NCBI GenBank assembly: GCA_017397845.1
Contig: JAFQHU010000022.1
Coordinates: forward strand, 1 to 57,348
Source: Clostridia bacterium
Lineage (GTDB): Bacteria > Bacillota > Clostridia > Oscillospirales > Acutalibacteraceae
Direction of reading: 5' to 3'
DNA: 57,348 nt
Positions 31,213-40,547 of this stretch are shown here, one piece after another; position 1 is the stretch's first letter; every line of letters starts with the position of its first letter. The notes under the pieces are model-generated. The model did not search any database. It saw only the letters and a program-made list of their open reading frames with translations, and was not told where the DNA came from. The translations under genes were made by a program, and so were the position numbers.

Positions 31213-34200
31213 TTATATCTTCTTCCATTTGGCATAGAAAGTCTTTTTACCTGTTTCCCAAGGCTTTATTACAACTGTTTTCCCTTTTGTACATTTTTTG
31301 TCTGTGTACCAGCCCGCAAATTTATAGCCTTTTTTCGTGGGTGATTCCAAAGTACAGCCTGTTCCGCTGACATATTTTTTCTTTGCACTGTCCTTAAGCT
31401 TTCCGCCGTTGGTAACGTATTTTATTTTATAGGTTTCAGGTTTAACCCATACAGCATAAAGAGTTACCGTCTGACCGTCTTTTTTTGCGAGCTTCTGAAC
31501 TTTCTGACCGTCGGTGTAAACTGCTGTACCGTTTTTCTTTGCTGCCCATCCTGCAAAGACCTTGCCTTTAGGGGCGGTAAGGGTGCATGAAGGAAGCTTG
31601 ATTTTTTTCGTGTAGGTTACATCAGTTATTGCGCTCATTTTTCCGCTGCCCTCACCGGGGCTGAATTTTATCTTATAGGTGATGGGCTCCCATATCGCAT
31701 AAAGGGTTACGCTTTTACCGTTATAAGCCAGCTTATCAACCTTTTCTTTGTCGGCGTAGGCAATTGTGTTGCTTCCCTTTTTAGTGCTCCAGCCTATGAA
31801 TTTATAGCCTGTTTTTTTGTATTCGTTTTCCGAAAGAGCCTTGTAATCACGGTAGGGTAGCCTCTGATTTGCCATTTTCCCCGATGTGGCACCGTTTCCG
31901 TTGAATACCACGGTGTATGTGGTGGAGTATGATACGGCACTGACTTCAATATAAGCAAGTTTTTTCTTTTTATACATAACCGATACGATTGCGTCCGCAT
32001 TTTTGACTTTAGTGCTTACATAACCGTCCTTACTTATCTTTATATCCTTGTTGTTGCTTTTGAAGGTGAGAGCTTCGGCTTTTGCCGTTACGGGATAAAT
32101 TTGAATTTTCAGCTTTCTTTTATCCTTGTAGCTGACTGTGGAATTACCGTTTTCCGTAACGATTACGGGCACGGCAGGGTCGTAAGCTTTGGCTCCCAGA
32201 TTTTTGAGCTTTTTGGAATTCCAACCCTTTGTGCCCTTTTTATAGTAAATCTTTATTCCTTTTTTATAGGGCTTTTTAAAGCCGAAGGCATAAGGATTTA
32301 TCTCTGTCGCGTTTCCCTCAAAAAAGGCATGGGAAACACCGGCGTAGATAAAGTTTGACGCATCCAATCTTTTCAGTGATTTCGGAAAAGAGATCGCTTT
32401 TAAAGCACTGCAGAAGGCAAAGGCACCCGCTTCAATTATCTGCACACCCTTTCCCAAATCTATATAGTCGAGAGTTTTGGTTATTCTGCTGTAATCGTAA
32501 GCGAAGGCGAGGGTGTTTATGATTCTTACGCTGTCGGGAAGCTTTATTGTTTCCACATCTGCATTTTTTGAAATGAAATGGTCAGCTATAATTCTTACGG
32601 GCTTGCCTTCGATTTTTGAGGGCACCGTAACATAGGGACTTTTTCCCACATAGCCTGTCAGGACTATGGAATCTCTCAGCTCTATATATTCAAATTTTGA
32701 CGGAACGGAAGGGTCTGTCTGATTTTTCAAAACGGGAAAATCATTTTTCACTGTCCAAATTTTACCGATTTCCCATGGCATTTTTGTGTTCCATCTGCCT
32801 TTTTCGGAATAGAAGGCAGAGGTTTTGAACAGCTTACCGTCAACCTTTTCCACCTTTTTTACGGTGGCTCCGCCGGGCTCACAATTTTTAATACCCTGTT
32901 CATATTCGCCTGCGTAGTAGCAGTTGGCGATATAGGGTCTGCAGGTAATACCGTTTCTGGTTTCGCTGTATACAGTGTCGCATATATCCTCCACTGAAAT
33001 ACAGTTTATGATTTTGGTATTATCATAGGGGTAGTCACGGGTGTTCAGGGTTCCCAAAGCGCCGCTGACATTCTGAGCGATTCCTCCATGTGAGGTAGGG
33101 TATAATTCATTGGTGCAGTAGGTTTTGCCGGTGAAAATGCAGTTTTCCGCCGTGCCGCCTGAAAGGTAGCCCACGATACCTCCCGCACTGTATCCTACGA
33201 CAGTTGCATCGCTGCGGCAATTCGTTATGGTGGTATATGTGTCTGCTCCGTTGGGGTTGCAGAAGCTGCCTGCAATACCTCCGGATACAATTCCTGTAAT
33301 TTTGCCGCTTACATAGCAGTTTTTGATAACTGTTCCGCCGTCGGCACATATACCGCCTGCCCAGTTGCCCTCCGGGGAATTGATGTCAACATCAATCAGA
33401 TTGATGTTTTTCAGCTCCCCTGTACCTGTGGCGAAAAAGCCTGCGTAGTAAATGTATATATCCTGATAAATGTTTGCGATATGCAGATTTTTTATATCGT
33501 ATCCGTTACCGTCGAAATTTACTCTGCACACCAATCCGTCCTGATCCTTACCCATAATGGGGAACCAGGTTTTACCCTTAAGGTCTATATCAGCCATTTG
33601 CTTGAAATAGGTGTTCTGTCTGAGCTTGTTTTTGTCACCAAGATAGGCAATTCTTGCAAGCTGCTCGGCTGTTTTGATGATATAGGGGTCACTTTGCGTG
33701 CCGCTTCCGCCCGCAAATTTTTTTGCAGCATGGTCAATCCAAAATTTTCGTTTGTGGCATTTGATTTTTACGGCGGTCCTTTTACCGTTTGACAGCGTGA
33801 AAACAGCTGTCGTTTCACCCGCTTTTTTACCTACAAAGCCGTAACCGTCAAAGGAAGCAATTGATTTGTCCTTTATGCTTACGGTATAGCTTTTATCCGT
33901 CGCATCCAAAGGCAAAACAGAAACTGTCGCCGTTTCGGGATCAAAGGTTATATTTTCACTCATGTAAACATTTATGGTTTTTTCTTTTATCGAAATTGAA
34001 GAAGCCGCCTTTTTTTCTTTAAAGAAGATACGGAAATCAAGAATACCTGCTCCGTAGGCATTGTCCTCACCCTTTATGCTCATATCCACGGTGGTGCTTT
34101 TGATTTTTTTGCTTACCTCTGAGGGAGTAAGAGAGGGATCGTCCGTCAGAAACAGCGCTGCCGCCGCAGCGACGAAGGGACAGGCCATGGATGTGCCCGA

Positions 34201-35511
34201 TGCCGGTACATATCCGCCGTCAGCCAAAAGAGTACTGCTCCATATATATTCGCCCGGTGCCGCAACATCTATAACCTCGCCGTAATTTGAAAAATCGGAA
34301 AGCATATCTTCTTTTCCCACAGAGGCCACGGTGATACAGCTTTTGAGCTTTGCAGGACAGTGATTTCCCGCATTATCGCTTTCGTTGCCTGCGGCGGCAA
34401 CACAGGTAATGCCTGCCTTTATTGCCTTGTTTACGGCAATCTCAATTTCACATGCCTTCTCGCTTATACAGGTGCCGCCCAAACTCATACTTATAACATC
34501 AACCTTTTTATCCACGGCATATTCTATGCCCAGGGCAATAAGTGATTCGGTGCTGTAGCCACCTGAATTTACAACCTTTACCGGAAGAATTTTTACCGAT
34601 GAGGGTGTGTTGTCGGCGATTATGCCGGCACAGTGTGTACCATGCATATTTTCATCGTCGGGTATGCTGTCATCATTTATGAAATCGTAGCCGTAATCGA
34701 GAAGTCTGCCCTTCAGAAAGGGATGATTCATTTCTGCGCCTGTATCTATCACGGCCACAACAACTTTGCTGTTTTTGCTTTTGTCGCTGAGATACTGTTT
34801 GAATTTGTCGCTCTCTATTCTTTCGGATCCCCAACGGTTTCTGTCGCCTGTTGTGAGGGGATTGACGGAGGCAACGGTAATAACTTTGTCCACCGAAACG
34901 GATACGGTACTTTTGAGCCCTTCGAAAACAGTAAAGGCTCTTTTCGCCGCTGATTCATCATCATATTGCAGTATATATTTACCCTTGCCGTCAGAGATTA
35001 CCCCGGAAGCACCGTATGTATTTATCAGCTCCTTTTGCTTTGTGCGCAAAATAAGCCTTTTGGTCTGATAGGGACGGGTGATTTTTACCTTTTTCCCCTC
35101 ATAATCAACCACACATCCCTTTTCGTTAAGTACCTTTTCAGAAAAATCGGCAGTGGCTTCACCGCTTTTTTCTGCATTTTCATCAAAGCCCTTATCCACA
35201 ATATCATAAACACTCTGATTAGTTTCGTTTCCGTCAACAGTGATGCTGTTTTCATTGTCAACCACAATTTCACCGAAATAATTTTCTTCCCAATTTTCGG
35301 AAATGAGCTCACTTACACAGCTGACAAATTCGTCGGAGGTTTCCGTATGTTGTATTTCTGTATTATCGCCGAAATCCTCCTCTGTATTTTCTTGAGTCGG
35401 AAGACTTGTTACCGCTTCGCTGACAGCTTCCGCCACAGCATAAGCAAGCTGACCGGGAATAAGAGTCAGCAAAAACACCGTAAGTATTATAAATGCGGTT
35501 ATTTTTTTCAT
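31213..35511 (-). CDS. Secreted multidomain subtilisin-like serine protease
   Basis: A 1432-residue exported protease with a signal peptide (1-25). An acidic propeptide (about 26-215) is followed by an S8 catalytic domain: D256 in VVAVIDTG, H290 in MHGTHCAG, oxyanion N376 in AAAGNESDNAG, and S441 in SGTSMACPF. Later regions are an Ig-like domain (about 505-590), a segment with GTQSDPYIIKTAEQL and GLUG-like repeats (about 600-880; SGGIAGS, AGGIVGYLSGG), leucine-rich repeats (about 965-1120) and three InlB-type B repeats (about 1205-1432; YKFIGWSTKKG, KVFAGWAAKKN, YKFAGWYTDKK). All catalytic residues are present. Probably a cell-surface protease processing host or self proteins. No LPXTG or SLH anchor. 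Confidence 0.88.
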   Translation of the reverse strand: MKKITAFIILTVFLLTLIPGQLAYAVAEAVSEAVTSLPTQENTEEDFGDNTEIQHTETSDEFVSCVSELISENWEENYFGEIVVDNENSITVDGNETNQSVYDIVDKGFDENAEKSGEATADFSEKVLNEKGCVVDYEGKKVKITRPYQTKRLILRTKQKELINTYGASGVISDGKGKYILQYDDESAAKRAFTVFEGLKSTVSVSVDKVITVASVNPLTTGDRNRWGSERIESDKFKQYLSDKSKNSKVVVAVIDTGAEMNHPFLKGRLLDYGYDFINDDSIPDDENMHGTHCAGIIADNTPSSVKILPVKVVNSGGYSTESLIALGIEYAVDKKVDVISMSLGGTCISEKACEIEIAVNKAIKAGITCVAAAGNESDNAGNHCPAKLKSCITVASVGKEDMLSDFSNYGEVIDVAAPGEYIWSSTLLADGGYVPASGTSMACPFVAAAAALFLTDDPSLTPSEVSKKIKSTTVDMSIKGEDNAYGAGILDFRIFFKEKKAASSISIKEKTINVYMSENITFDPETATVSVLPLDATDKSYTVSIKDKSIASFDGYGFVGKKAGETTAVFTLSNGKRTAVKIKCHKRKFWIDHAAKKFAGGSGTQSDPYIIKTAEQLARIAYLGDKNKLRQNTYFKQMADIDLKGKTWFPIMGKDQDGLVCRVNFDGNGYDIKNLHIANIYQDIYIYYAGFFATGTGELKNINLIDVDINSPEGNWAGGICADGGTVIKNCYVSGKITGIVSGGIAGSFCNPNGADTYTTITNCRSDATVVGYSAGGIVGYLSGGTAENCIFTGKTYCTNELYPTSHGGIAQNVSGALGTLNTRDYPYDNTKIINCISVEDICDTVYSETRNGITCRPYIANCYYAGEYEQGIKNCEPGGATVKKVEKVDGKLFKTSAFYSEKGRWNTKMPWEIGKIWTVKNDFPVLKNQTDPSVPSKFEYIELRDSIVLTGYVGKSPYVTVPSKIEGKPVRIIADHFISKNADVETIKLPDSVRIINTLAFAYDYSRITKTLDYIDLGKGVQIIEAGAFAFCSALKAISFPKSLKRLDASNFIYAGVSHAFFEGNATEINPYAFGFKKPYKKGIKIYYKKGTKGWNSKKLKNLGAKAYDPAVPVIVTENGNSTVSYKDKRKLKIQIYPVTAKAEALTFKSNNKDIKISKDGYVSTKVKNADAIVSVMYKKKKLAYIEVSAVSYSTTYTVVFNGNGATSGKMANQRLPYRDYKALSENEYKKTGYKFIGWSTKKGSNTIAYADKEKVDKLAYNGKSVTLYAIWEPITYKIKFSPGEGSGKMSAITDVTYTKKIKLPSCTLTAPKGKVFAGWAAKKNGTAVYTDGQKVQKLAKKDGQTVTLYAVWVKPETYKIKYVTNGGKLKDSAKKKYVSGTGCTLESPTKKGYKFAGWYTDKKCTKGKTVVIKPWETGKKTFYAKWKKI

Positions 35512-35543
35512 AAAAACATCTCCTGTATACGTTTTCTGTTTTA

Positions 35544-35573
35544 ATTATACTGCTATGACATTATGAGTGTCAA
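35544..35573 (-). promoter_or_regulatory. Promoter of the subtilase gene
   Basis: On the minus strand, TTGACA (35568-35573), an 18-nt spacer and TATAAT (35544-35549), about 33 nt upstream of the start codon. Confidence 0.75.
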
Positions 35574-35654
35574 TAAGCACCGTTAACAAAGATGGCTTTG
35601 CATAATTATATAACGAAAAAAATTGTTAATGTGTTACAGAAAAGCAAAGAAAAA

Positions 35655-35700
35655 TATAAAAAGCCGTGCTCTCAAAAAAAGAGGGCACGGTCAATTTTTT
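35655..35700 (-). terminator. Terminator of the rarA/GH43/esterase operon
   Basis: CCGTGCTCTC and GAGGGCACGG (35664-35690) form a stem around seven A, with an AT-rich tail on the minus strand, just past the esterase stop. Confidence 0.75.
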
Positions 35701-35706
35701 ATGAAA

Positions 35707-36606
35707 TTATCTGATATATTTATCGATATACTCTCTGAGCAATTTGTCTGCCTGCTTCGCACAGTCGGGGTCGCTTTCTAATCCGTGGTCTGAATTGGGA
35801 TAGCTGACAAATTCATATTCTACACCGTACTGTTCAAATTTTTCTGCTATTGAAAGTGCATTTGAATAGGGAACGATGCTGTCCTTCTCTCCGTGGCAGA
35901 TAACGGTAGGAACAGAATTACTGTTTACATAGGTGAGCGGTGAAACATTGTCAAGAGCCGCTTTGAAACTCAGCTTATTTTCGATGGAGAAGCTTTCACC
36001 GCAGGCCCAGGACATAAGAGTGCAGACCGTAGCTGTATCGCCTAAGGCACTTCCGTAGTAGAAATTATCGTCATAAAGGTCTGTCGGTCCGCTGTAGCTG
36101 ACCACGGCGGCAGGTGTGACGGGTGCCGTGTCCTTTCTTGAGTAGGCATAGAGCATGGCAAGATGGCCGCCTGCCGAAGAGCCTGTAAGAAGAACCTTGT
36201 TTATGTTTACTCCTTTTTCTGCACCCTTTTCTTTTATTGCAGAGAGAGCAGAGTCAATATCGTCGGCTATGTCATGTATGCTTGTGCTTTCATCGATGTA
36301 TCGGTAGTTGAGTGCCGCCGCAGCAATACCCTCATGGTTGGCACAGTTTGAAATTGCGTCCTTGTAACCGTCCTTGTCTCCTGCAATCCATGCTCCGCCG
36401 TGGATGAAAAGGATAAGACCGACTTCACCGTCGTTATCCTTTGGTATGGCAAGGTCAAGAATCTGTCTTTCGTGTTTGCCGTAGGACATGTTTGCGAAAA
36501 CATAAGCATCGGAGCTGTTTATTCCTCCGAAAACGCCGCCGAGACCGAGGGCGTTCAGTACGGTAAAAATTACCGAAAGAAAAAATGCAATAATTTTGTC
36601 GAACAT
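35707..36606 (-). CDS. Alpha/beta hydrolase (BD-FAE/HSL-like esterase) with N-terminal membrane helix
   Basis: A 299-residue esterase. An N-terminal hydrophobic aromatic segment (IIAFFLSVIFTVLNALG, about 5-21) is a signal anchor or uncleaved signal. The hydrolase core has ILFIHGGAWIAGD (oxyanion HGG), nucleophile S in LLTGSSAGGHLAM, acid in GEKDSIVPY and base H in SDHGLES. HSL/BD-FAE relatives remove acyl, acetyl or feruloyl groups from small esters or polysaccharides. The GH43 gene 20 nt upstream fits deacylation of decorated arabinose or xylose polymers. AGGAGG precedes the ATG. Confidence 0.85.
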   Translation of the reverse strand: MFDKIIAFFLSVIFTVLNALGLGGVFGGINSSDAYVFANMSYGKHERQILDLAIPKDNDGEVGLILFIHGGAWIAGDKDGYKDAISNCANHEGIAAAALNYRYIDESTSIHDIADDIDSALSAIKEKGAEKGVNINKVLLTGSSAGGHLAMLYAYSRKDTAPVTPAAVVSYSGPTDLYDDNFYYGSALGDTATVCTLMSWACGESFSIENKLSFKAALDNVSPLTYVNSNSVPTVICHGEKDSIVPYSNALSIAEKFEQYGVEYEFVSYPNSDHGLESDPDCAKQADKLLREYIDKYIR

Positions 36607-36626
36607 AATGTTTCCTCCTTTTAAAT

Positions 36627-37547
36627 TTATATGCCGAAATGCTTCACAAGTCTTTCGAATTCTTCGTCACTTACGGAGCATATACTGCCGTGTCTCGGAC
36701 TGAAGTCCATGGAATAATCGTCGCTTTTAACGGGAAGATAAGTTTCAAAGTCCTCGGTCTGCTGCATGAAAAATCTGCCCTTTCCGTATTCGTCCATAAT
36801 GAGAACGAAAGTGTCGGTGCCGTTTATGGGGTACATTTCGCTGCCTTCCACACCGCTGGGGGCGAGAGAAACAATTACAGGCTTATCCTCATAGGGGCCT
36901 TCGGGTTTGTCCGAAAGCACAAAGGCTATGGTTTGGTCCTCGTCGTGTTTGAAGTAAAGATAATATTTACCGTTTTTTTTGTTATATATGATGTCGCCGT
37001 CAATGGTTTGTATATTTTCGCGGCAATACATTTTCTGCGGCTTCGTTATTGTTTTAAAATCATCGGTAAAGGCACAGTACATTCCTGCTGTGTTATGCTC
37101 TTTGGTGGAATGTGCCCAATAAAGCATATAGGTTTGCTTTTCCTCGTGCCATAATGCCTGCGGCGCCCAAGCACGCGTGGTGTTTGCAAATTCACCGCCC
37201 AATTCTTTTATGTCGATGATGGTCTCGTCTGTCCAATTGATAAGGTCGGCTGATTTCCAGCTGACAAGTGCGTGATTCGACTCCCAACCCTCTTCGCATT
37301 TCATATCGGTGCCTACTATGTAATAAAAGCCGTCCTGACCTTTGAGGATATAGGGGTCGCGGACACATTTTTTACCCTTGTTATGCTCTATGACGGGTCT
37401 GTTTCCGTTGAGCGGAGTGAAGCTATAGCCGTCCTCACTTACGGCGAAATGAAGCGTTTCTTCGCCCTCACCGTTGCCGACGAAATAAACAAAAAGATAT
37501 TTGCCGAAAAGACTTTTTGCCGGAATTGCATAATCCATATTTATCAT
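36627..37547 (-). CDS. GH43-like five-bladed beta-propeller glycosidase
   Basis: A 306-residue protein of the GH43/GH62-type propeller clan. Markers are CVRDPYILKGQDGFYYIVGTD (with the D of RDPY as probable catalytic base), RAWAPQALWHEEKQTYMLYWA, DGDIIYNKKNGKYYLYF and SGVEGSEMYPINGTD, carrying the probable acid E. Relatives release L-arabinose or D-xylose from plant glycans. There is no signal peptide, so it probably acts on imported oligosaccharides. The start at 37547 lies 1 nt after the rarA stop, with AAGGAAGG inside rarA. A second in-frame ATG 9 nt on is possible. Confidence 0.82.
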   Translation of the reverse strand: MINMDYAIPAKSLFGKYLFVYFVGNGEGEETLHFAVSEDGYSFTPLNGNRPVIEHNKGKKCVRDPYILKGQDGFYYIVGTDMKCEEGWESNHALVSWKSADLINWTDETIIDIKELGGEFANTTRAWAPQALWHEEKQTYMLYWAHSTKEHNTAGMYCAFTDDFKTITKPQKMYCRENIQTIDGDIIYNKKNGKYYLYFKHDEDQTIAFVLSDKPEGPYEDKPVIVSLAPSGVEGSEMYPINGTDTFVLIMDEYGKGRFFMQQTEDFETYLPVKSDDYSMDFSPRHGSICSVSDEEFERLVKHFGI

Positions 37548-37548
37548 C

Positions 37549-38820
37549 TTACCTTCCTTTTTTTATTTTATCCCAATATTCTTTTGCCGCCTGCTCTGTT
37601 TTGTTGTCTCCGTGGACATAATATTTTTTGTTTTTAATTTTGTCGGGCAGATACTGTTGGGGGACATAATGAGAGGGATAGTCGTGGGGATAAAGATAAA
37701 ACTGTCCTTTGTTCTGATTATCCTCACCGTCGTAATGCATATTCTGGAGCTGACGCGGGATAGGTCCGAAGTTTCCTCGGCTGACATCGGCCATAGCCTC
37801 ATTTATGCCCATATAAGCCGAGTTTGATTTCGGCGAATTGCATACGAGAATTACCGCATTGGCTAAAGGGATTCTCGCTTCGGGAAGACCGACCATAAGT
37901 GCCGTGTCCACCGCTGCCTTTACGATGGGAATTATCATCGGATAGGCAAGACCCACATCCTCGTTGGCACATACCAAAAGTCTGCGTGTAGCCGAGGGAA
38001 GGTCGCCTGCCTCCAAAAGTCTTGCAAGGTAATGAAGAGCCGCATCCGGGTCGCTGCCCCTCATGCTTTTCTGAAAGGCGGAGAGAATATCATAATGCTC
38101 GTCGCCCTCACGGTCATATTTGAGGGCACTTTTTTGTGTAAGCTCCCTCGCTTTTTCCGGGGTAACAACTATTTTGCCGTCTTTGTCGGGGAGAGTGCTC
38201 AGAACACACAGCTCCGCAGAATTCATAGCCTTGCGCACATCACCGCCGCAGGAAAGGGCGATATGCTTTATGGTTTCTTCATCGGCGGCTATGGGCATAT
38301 TTTTTTCCGTGGCAAGGAATGAAAAGGCACGTCTTACCGCGGGAACGATATCCTCAGCCGTAACGCTTTTGAATTCAAAAACGGTGCAGCGGCTTAAAAT
38401 TGCTCCGTGTATATAAAAATAGGGGTTTTCGGTGGTGGAGGCGATAAGAGTGATTTCGCCTCTTTCTATGTAATCAAGCAAGGTTTGCTGCTGTTTTTTG
38501 TTGAAATACTGTATTTCGTCCAAATAAAGGAGAATACCTTGGGGAGCTGCGAGAGTGTCCAGCTCGGCAACGATGGCCTTGATGTCGGCAGTAGAGGCGG
38601 TGGTGCCGTTAAGTTTGTGAAATTTACGGTTTGTCTTTTTTGCCATAATGGAGGCTAAGGTTGTTTTTCCTATGCCTGAGGGTCCGTAAAAGATAAGATT
38701 CGGCAGCTCTCCCGATTCTATAATGTTTCTGAGAGCGGCACCTTTTTTCAAAAGATGTTTTTGTCCCACTATATCCTCTACCGTTTGCGGACGTATTCTG
38801 TCGGCCAAGGGTGCTTTCAT
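37549..38820 (-). CDS. Replication-associated recombination ATPase RarA (MgsA)
   Basis: A AAA+ ATPase of 423 residues that acts at stalled replication forks and binds SSB. Motifs: MKAPLADRIRPQTVEDIVGQ at the N terminus, Walker A GPSGIGKTT, Walker B LLYLDEIQYF, sensor 1 STTENP and arginine finger ILSRC. The C-terminal helical domain ends YLPDKIKNKKYY. ATG 38820 follows GCAGGTG. The longer open frame upstream lacks a ribosome binding site. It heads an operon with GH43 and esterase genes, an unusual mix of DNA repair and glycan enzymes. Confidence 0.92.
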   Translation of the reverse strand: MKAPLADRIRPQTVEDIVGQKHLLKKGAALRNIIESGELPNLIFYGPSGIGKTTLASIMAKKTNRKFHKLNGTTASTADIKAIVAELDTLAAPQGILLYLDEIQYFNKKQQQTLLDYIERGEITLIASTTENPYFYIHGAILSRCTVFEFKSVTAEDIVPAVRRAFSFLATEKNMPIAADEETIKHIALSCGGDVRKAMNSAELCVLSTLPDKDGKIVVTPEKARELTQKSALKYDREGDEHYDILSAFQKSMRGSDPDAALHYLARLLEAGDLPSATRRLLVCANEDVGLAYPMIIPIVKAAVDTALMVGLPEARIPLANAVILVCNSPKSNSAYMGINEAMADVSRGNFGPIPRQLQNMHYDGEDNQNKGQFYLYPHDYPSHYVPQQYLPDKIKNKKYYVHGDNKTEQAAKEYWDKIKKGR

Positions 38821-38854
38821 TTTTTCACCTGCTTTTTTTCTTTTATCTTTTATA

Positions 38855-38883
38855 ATTTTAACATTATTTTTTTCTGTTGTAAA
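38855..38883 (-). promoter_or_regulatory. Promoter of the rarA operon
   Basis: On the minus strand, TTTACA (38878-38883), 17 nt and TAAAAT (38855-38860), about 35 nt before the start codon. Confidence 0.7.
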
Positions 38884-39065
38884 TAGTTTCACGGTAATGA
38901 AAAATTTTGTTATTGAGGGAAAAATTAATGTGTCTTTTGCGGGAAAAAAAGCAGATAATAACTGTGATAAAGGATATATAATTACTAAAATGGCCACAGT
39001 AAAAAATATATTTAGTATATTTTTCACAAAAAGCCTTAAAGGTACTTTTATTTTGTCCGAAATGA

Positions 39066-39074
39066 TGCTATAAT
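39066..39074 (+). promoter_or_regulatory. Extended -10 promoter of murA
   Basis: TGCTATAAT is an extended -10 element. No good -35 lies 16-18 nt upstream, as is common for this promoter type. It would give a leader of roughly 90 nt. Confidence 0.6.
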
Positions 39075-39169
39075 ACATTAGTTATATAATGAGTTATGCT
39101 ATCTATCGTTAAAATATATGAGAAAAATTGGTGATTTCCGAACAAAAAAACGGAAAGGGAGATTTAATT

Positions 39170-40456
39170 TTGGAAAAATTAGTAATCCACGGCGGTAACA
39201 GACTGTCGGGTGAAGTAGAAATAAGCGGTGCAAAAAACGCCGCTGTTGCCATTATCCCCGCAACTCTCCTGGCACAGGATGTATGCCGTATCGAAAACAT
39301 ACCAAATATCAGCGATGTGTCCTGTATGGTCAGAATTTTAAGCCAGATGGGTGCACAGGTAAAATACATCAACAAACACACTATCGAAGTAAACACCAAA
39401 TCTGTAAATTCCTATATTGTACCCCACGAAATGACAAAGCAGCTCCGGGCTTCCTATTATCTTATCGGTGCTCTTTTGGGCAGATATAACAGAGCGAAGG
39501 TTGCTCTTCCCGGCGGATGTGATTTCGGTGTGAGACCCATCGACCTTCATATCAAAGGCTTCGAGCTTTTGGGTGCTACAGCCGTTACCGAGGGCGGTAT
39601 GATAAACGCAAAGGCGGACAAGCTTACGGGCAGTGCCATTTATATGGATAAGGTTTCCGTAGGTGCCACCATAAATATTATGCTTGCCGCCGTAAAGGCG
39701 AGAGGACTCACCGTAATCGAAAACGCCGCAAAGGAGCCTCATATTGTTGATCTTGCAAATTTCCTCAACGCTATGGGTGCCGATGTCAGAGGTGCAGGTA
39801 CCGACGTTATCAAAATTCACGGTGTGACCAATATGCATGGCTGTACTTATTCCATCATTCCCGACCAAATCGAAGCCGGCACCTATATGGTGGCTGCTGC
39901 AGCTACGGGCGGTGATGTGCTGATAAAAAATGTAATTCCTAAACATCTCGAATCAATCACCGCAAAGCTTTTGGAATGCGGTGCAGATGTTACCGAATAT
40001 GACGATGCCGTAAGAGTTCAGTCCGACGGTATTTTCAAAGCCTGTAACCTTAAAACCATGCCTCACCCCGGCTTCCCCACTGATATGCAGCCTCAGATGG
40101 CTGTGCTTTTAGCGGTGGCAAAGGGTACAAGCATTATTTCAGAGGGTGTATGGGATAACCGCTTCAGATATGTCGAGCAGCTTATCAGAATGGGCGCAAA
40201 TGTCCGTGTTGACGGCAAAATTGCCGTGTATCAGGGCGTCGAAGAGCTTACGGGTGCCCCCGTTAAAGCCGACGATTTACGTGCAGGTGCGGCGATGATT
40301 ATTGCAGGTCTCATAGCCAGAGGTATCACCGAGGTCGAAGATATAATATATATCGACAGAGGCTATGAGGATTATGTGGAAAAATTCAGAAATCTCGGTG
40401 CGGATCTTTACCGTAAGGAAATCCGTGAAGCTGAGGTAAGCAATAACGCAGGATAA
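39170..40456 (+). CDS. UDP-N-acetylglucosamine 1-carboxyvinyltransferase MurA
   Basis: First committed step of peptidoglycan synthesis, moving enolpyruvate from PEP to UDP-GlcNAc in the cytoplasm. The 428-residue product shows IHGGNRLSGEVEISGAKNAA, the loop LPGGCDFGVRPIDLH with reactive C117 (Cys115 in E. coli), and the closing VEDIIYIDRGYEDYVEKF. The start is TTG 39170 after AAGGGAG. The open frame extends to a GTG at 39128 that lacks a suitable binding site. A cysteine at this position normally gives fosfomycin sensitivity. Confidence 0.95.
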   Translation: MEKLVIHGGNRLSGEVEISGAKNAAVAIIPATLLAQDVCRIENIPNISDVSCMVRILSQMGAQVKYINKHTIEVNTKSVNSYIVPHEMTKQLRASYYLIGALLGRYNRAKVALPGGCDFGVRPIDLHIKGFELLGATAVTEGGMINAKADKLTGSAIYMDKVSVGATINIMLAAVKARGLTVIENAAKEPHIVDLANFLNAMGADVRGAGTDVIKIHGVTNMHGCTYSIIPDQIEAGTYMVAAAATGGDVLIKNVIPKHLESITAKLLECGADVTEYDDAVRVQSDGIFKACNLKTMPHPGFPTDMQPQMAVLLAVAKGTSIISEGVWDNRFRYVEQLIRMGANVRVDGKIAVYQGVEELTGAPVKADDLRAGAAMIIAGLIARGITEVEDIIYIDRGYEDYVEKFRNLGADLYRKEIREAEVSNNAG

Positions 40457-40464
40457 TTTATTTT

Positions 40465-40507
40465 AAAAGAGTTTGTGTAAGATTGCCTTCTGACAAACTC
40501 TTTTTTA
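40465..40507 (+). terminator. Terminator of murA
   Basis: AAAAGAGTTTGT pairs with ACAAACTCTTTT followed by TT. The following gene's -35 overlaps its 3' arm. Confidence 0.75.
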
Positions 40508-40518
40508 TGTGATAAAAT
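40490..40518 (+). promoter_or_regulatory. Promoter of walJ
   Basis: CTGACA (40490-40495), 17 nt and TAAAAT (40513-40518). It overlaps the murA terminator, an economical arrangement. Confidence 0.55.
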
Positions 40519-40547
40519 CAGCTTTTTTTCTGCGGGAAAGGAATCAT

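Larger units (their letters stand above)
38821..39169. other. Divergent intergenic region, rarA / murA
   Basis: Holds the leftward rarA promoter (38855-38883) and the rightward extended -10 promoter of murA (39066-39074). The AT-rich centre (about 38890-39060) has no gene or clear operator that I can see. Confidence 0.6.

Noticed and set aside
39338..39946. 202-codon minus-strand frame
   Set aside because: Antisense to murA, whose catalytic loop is encoded by the other strand.
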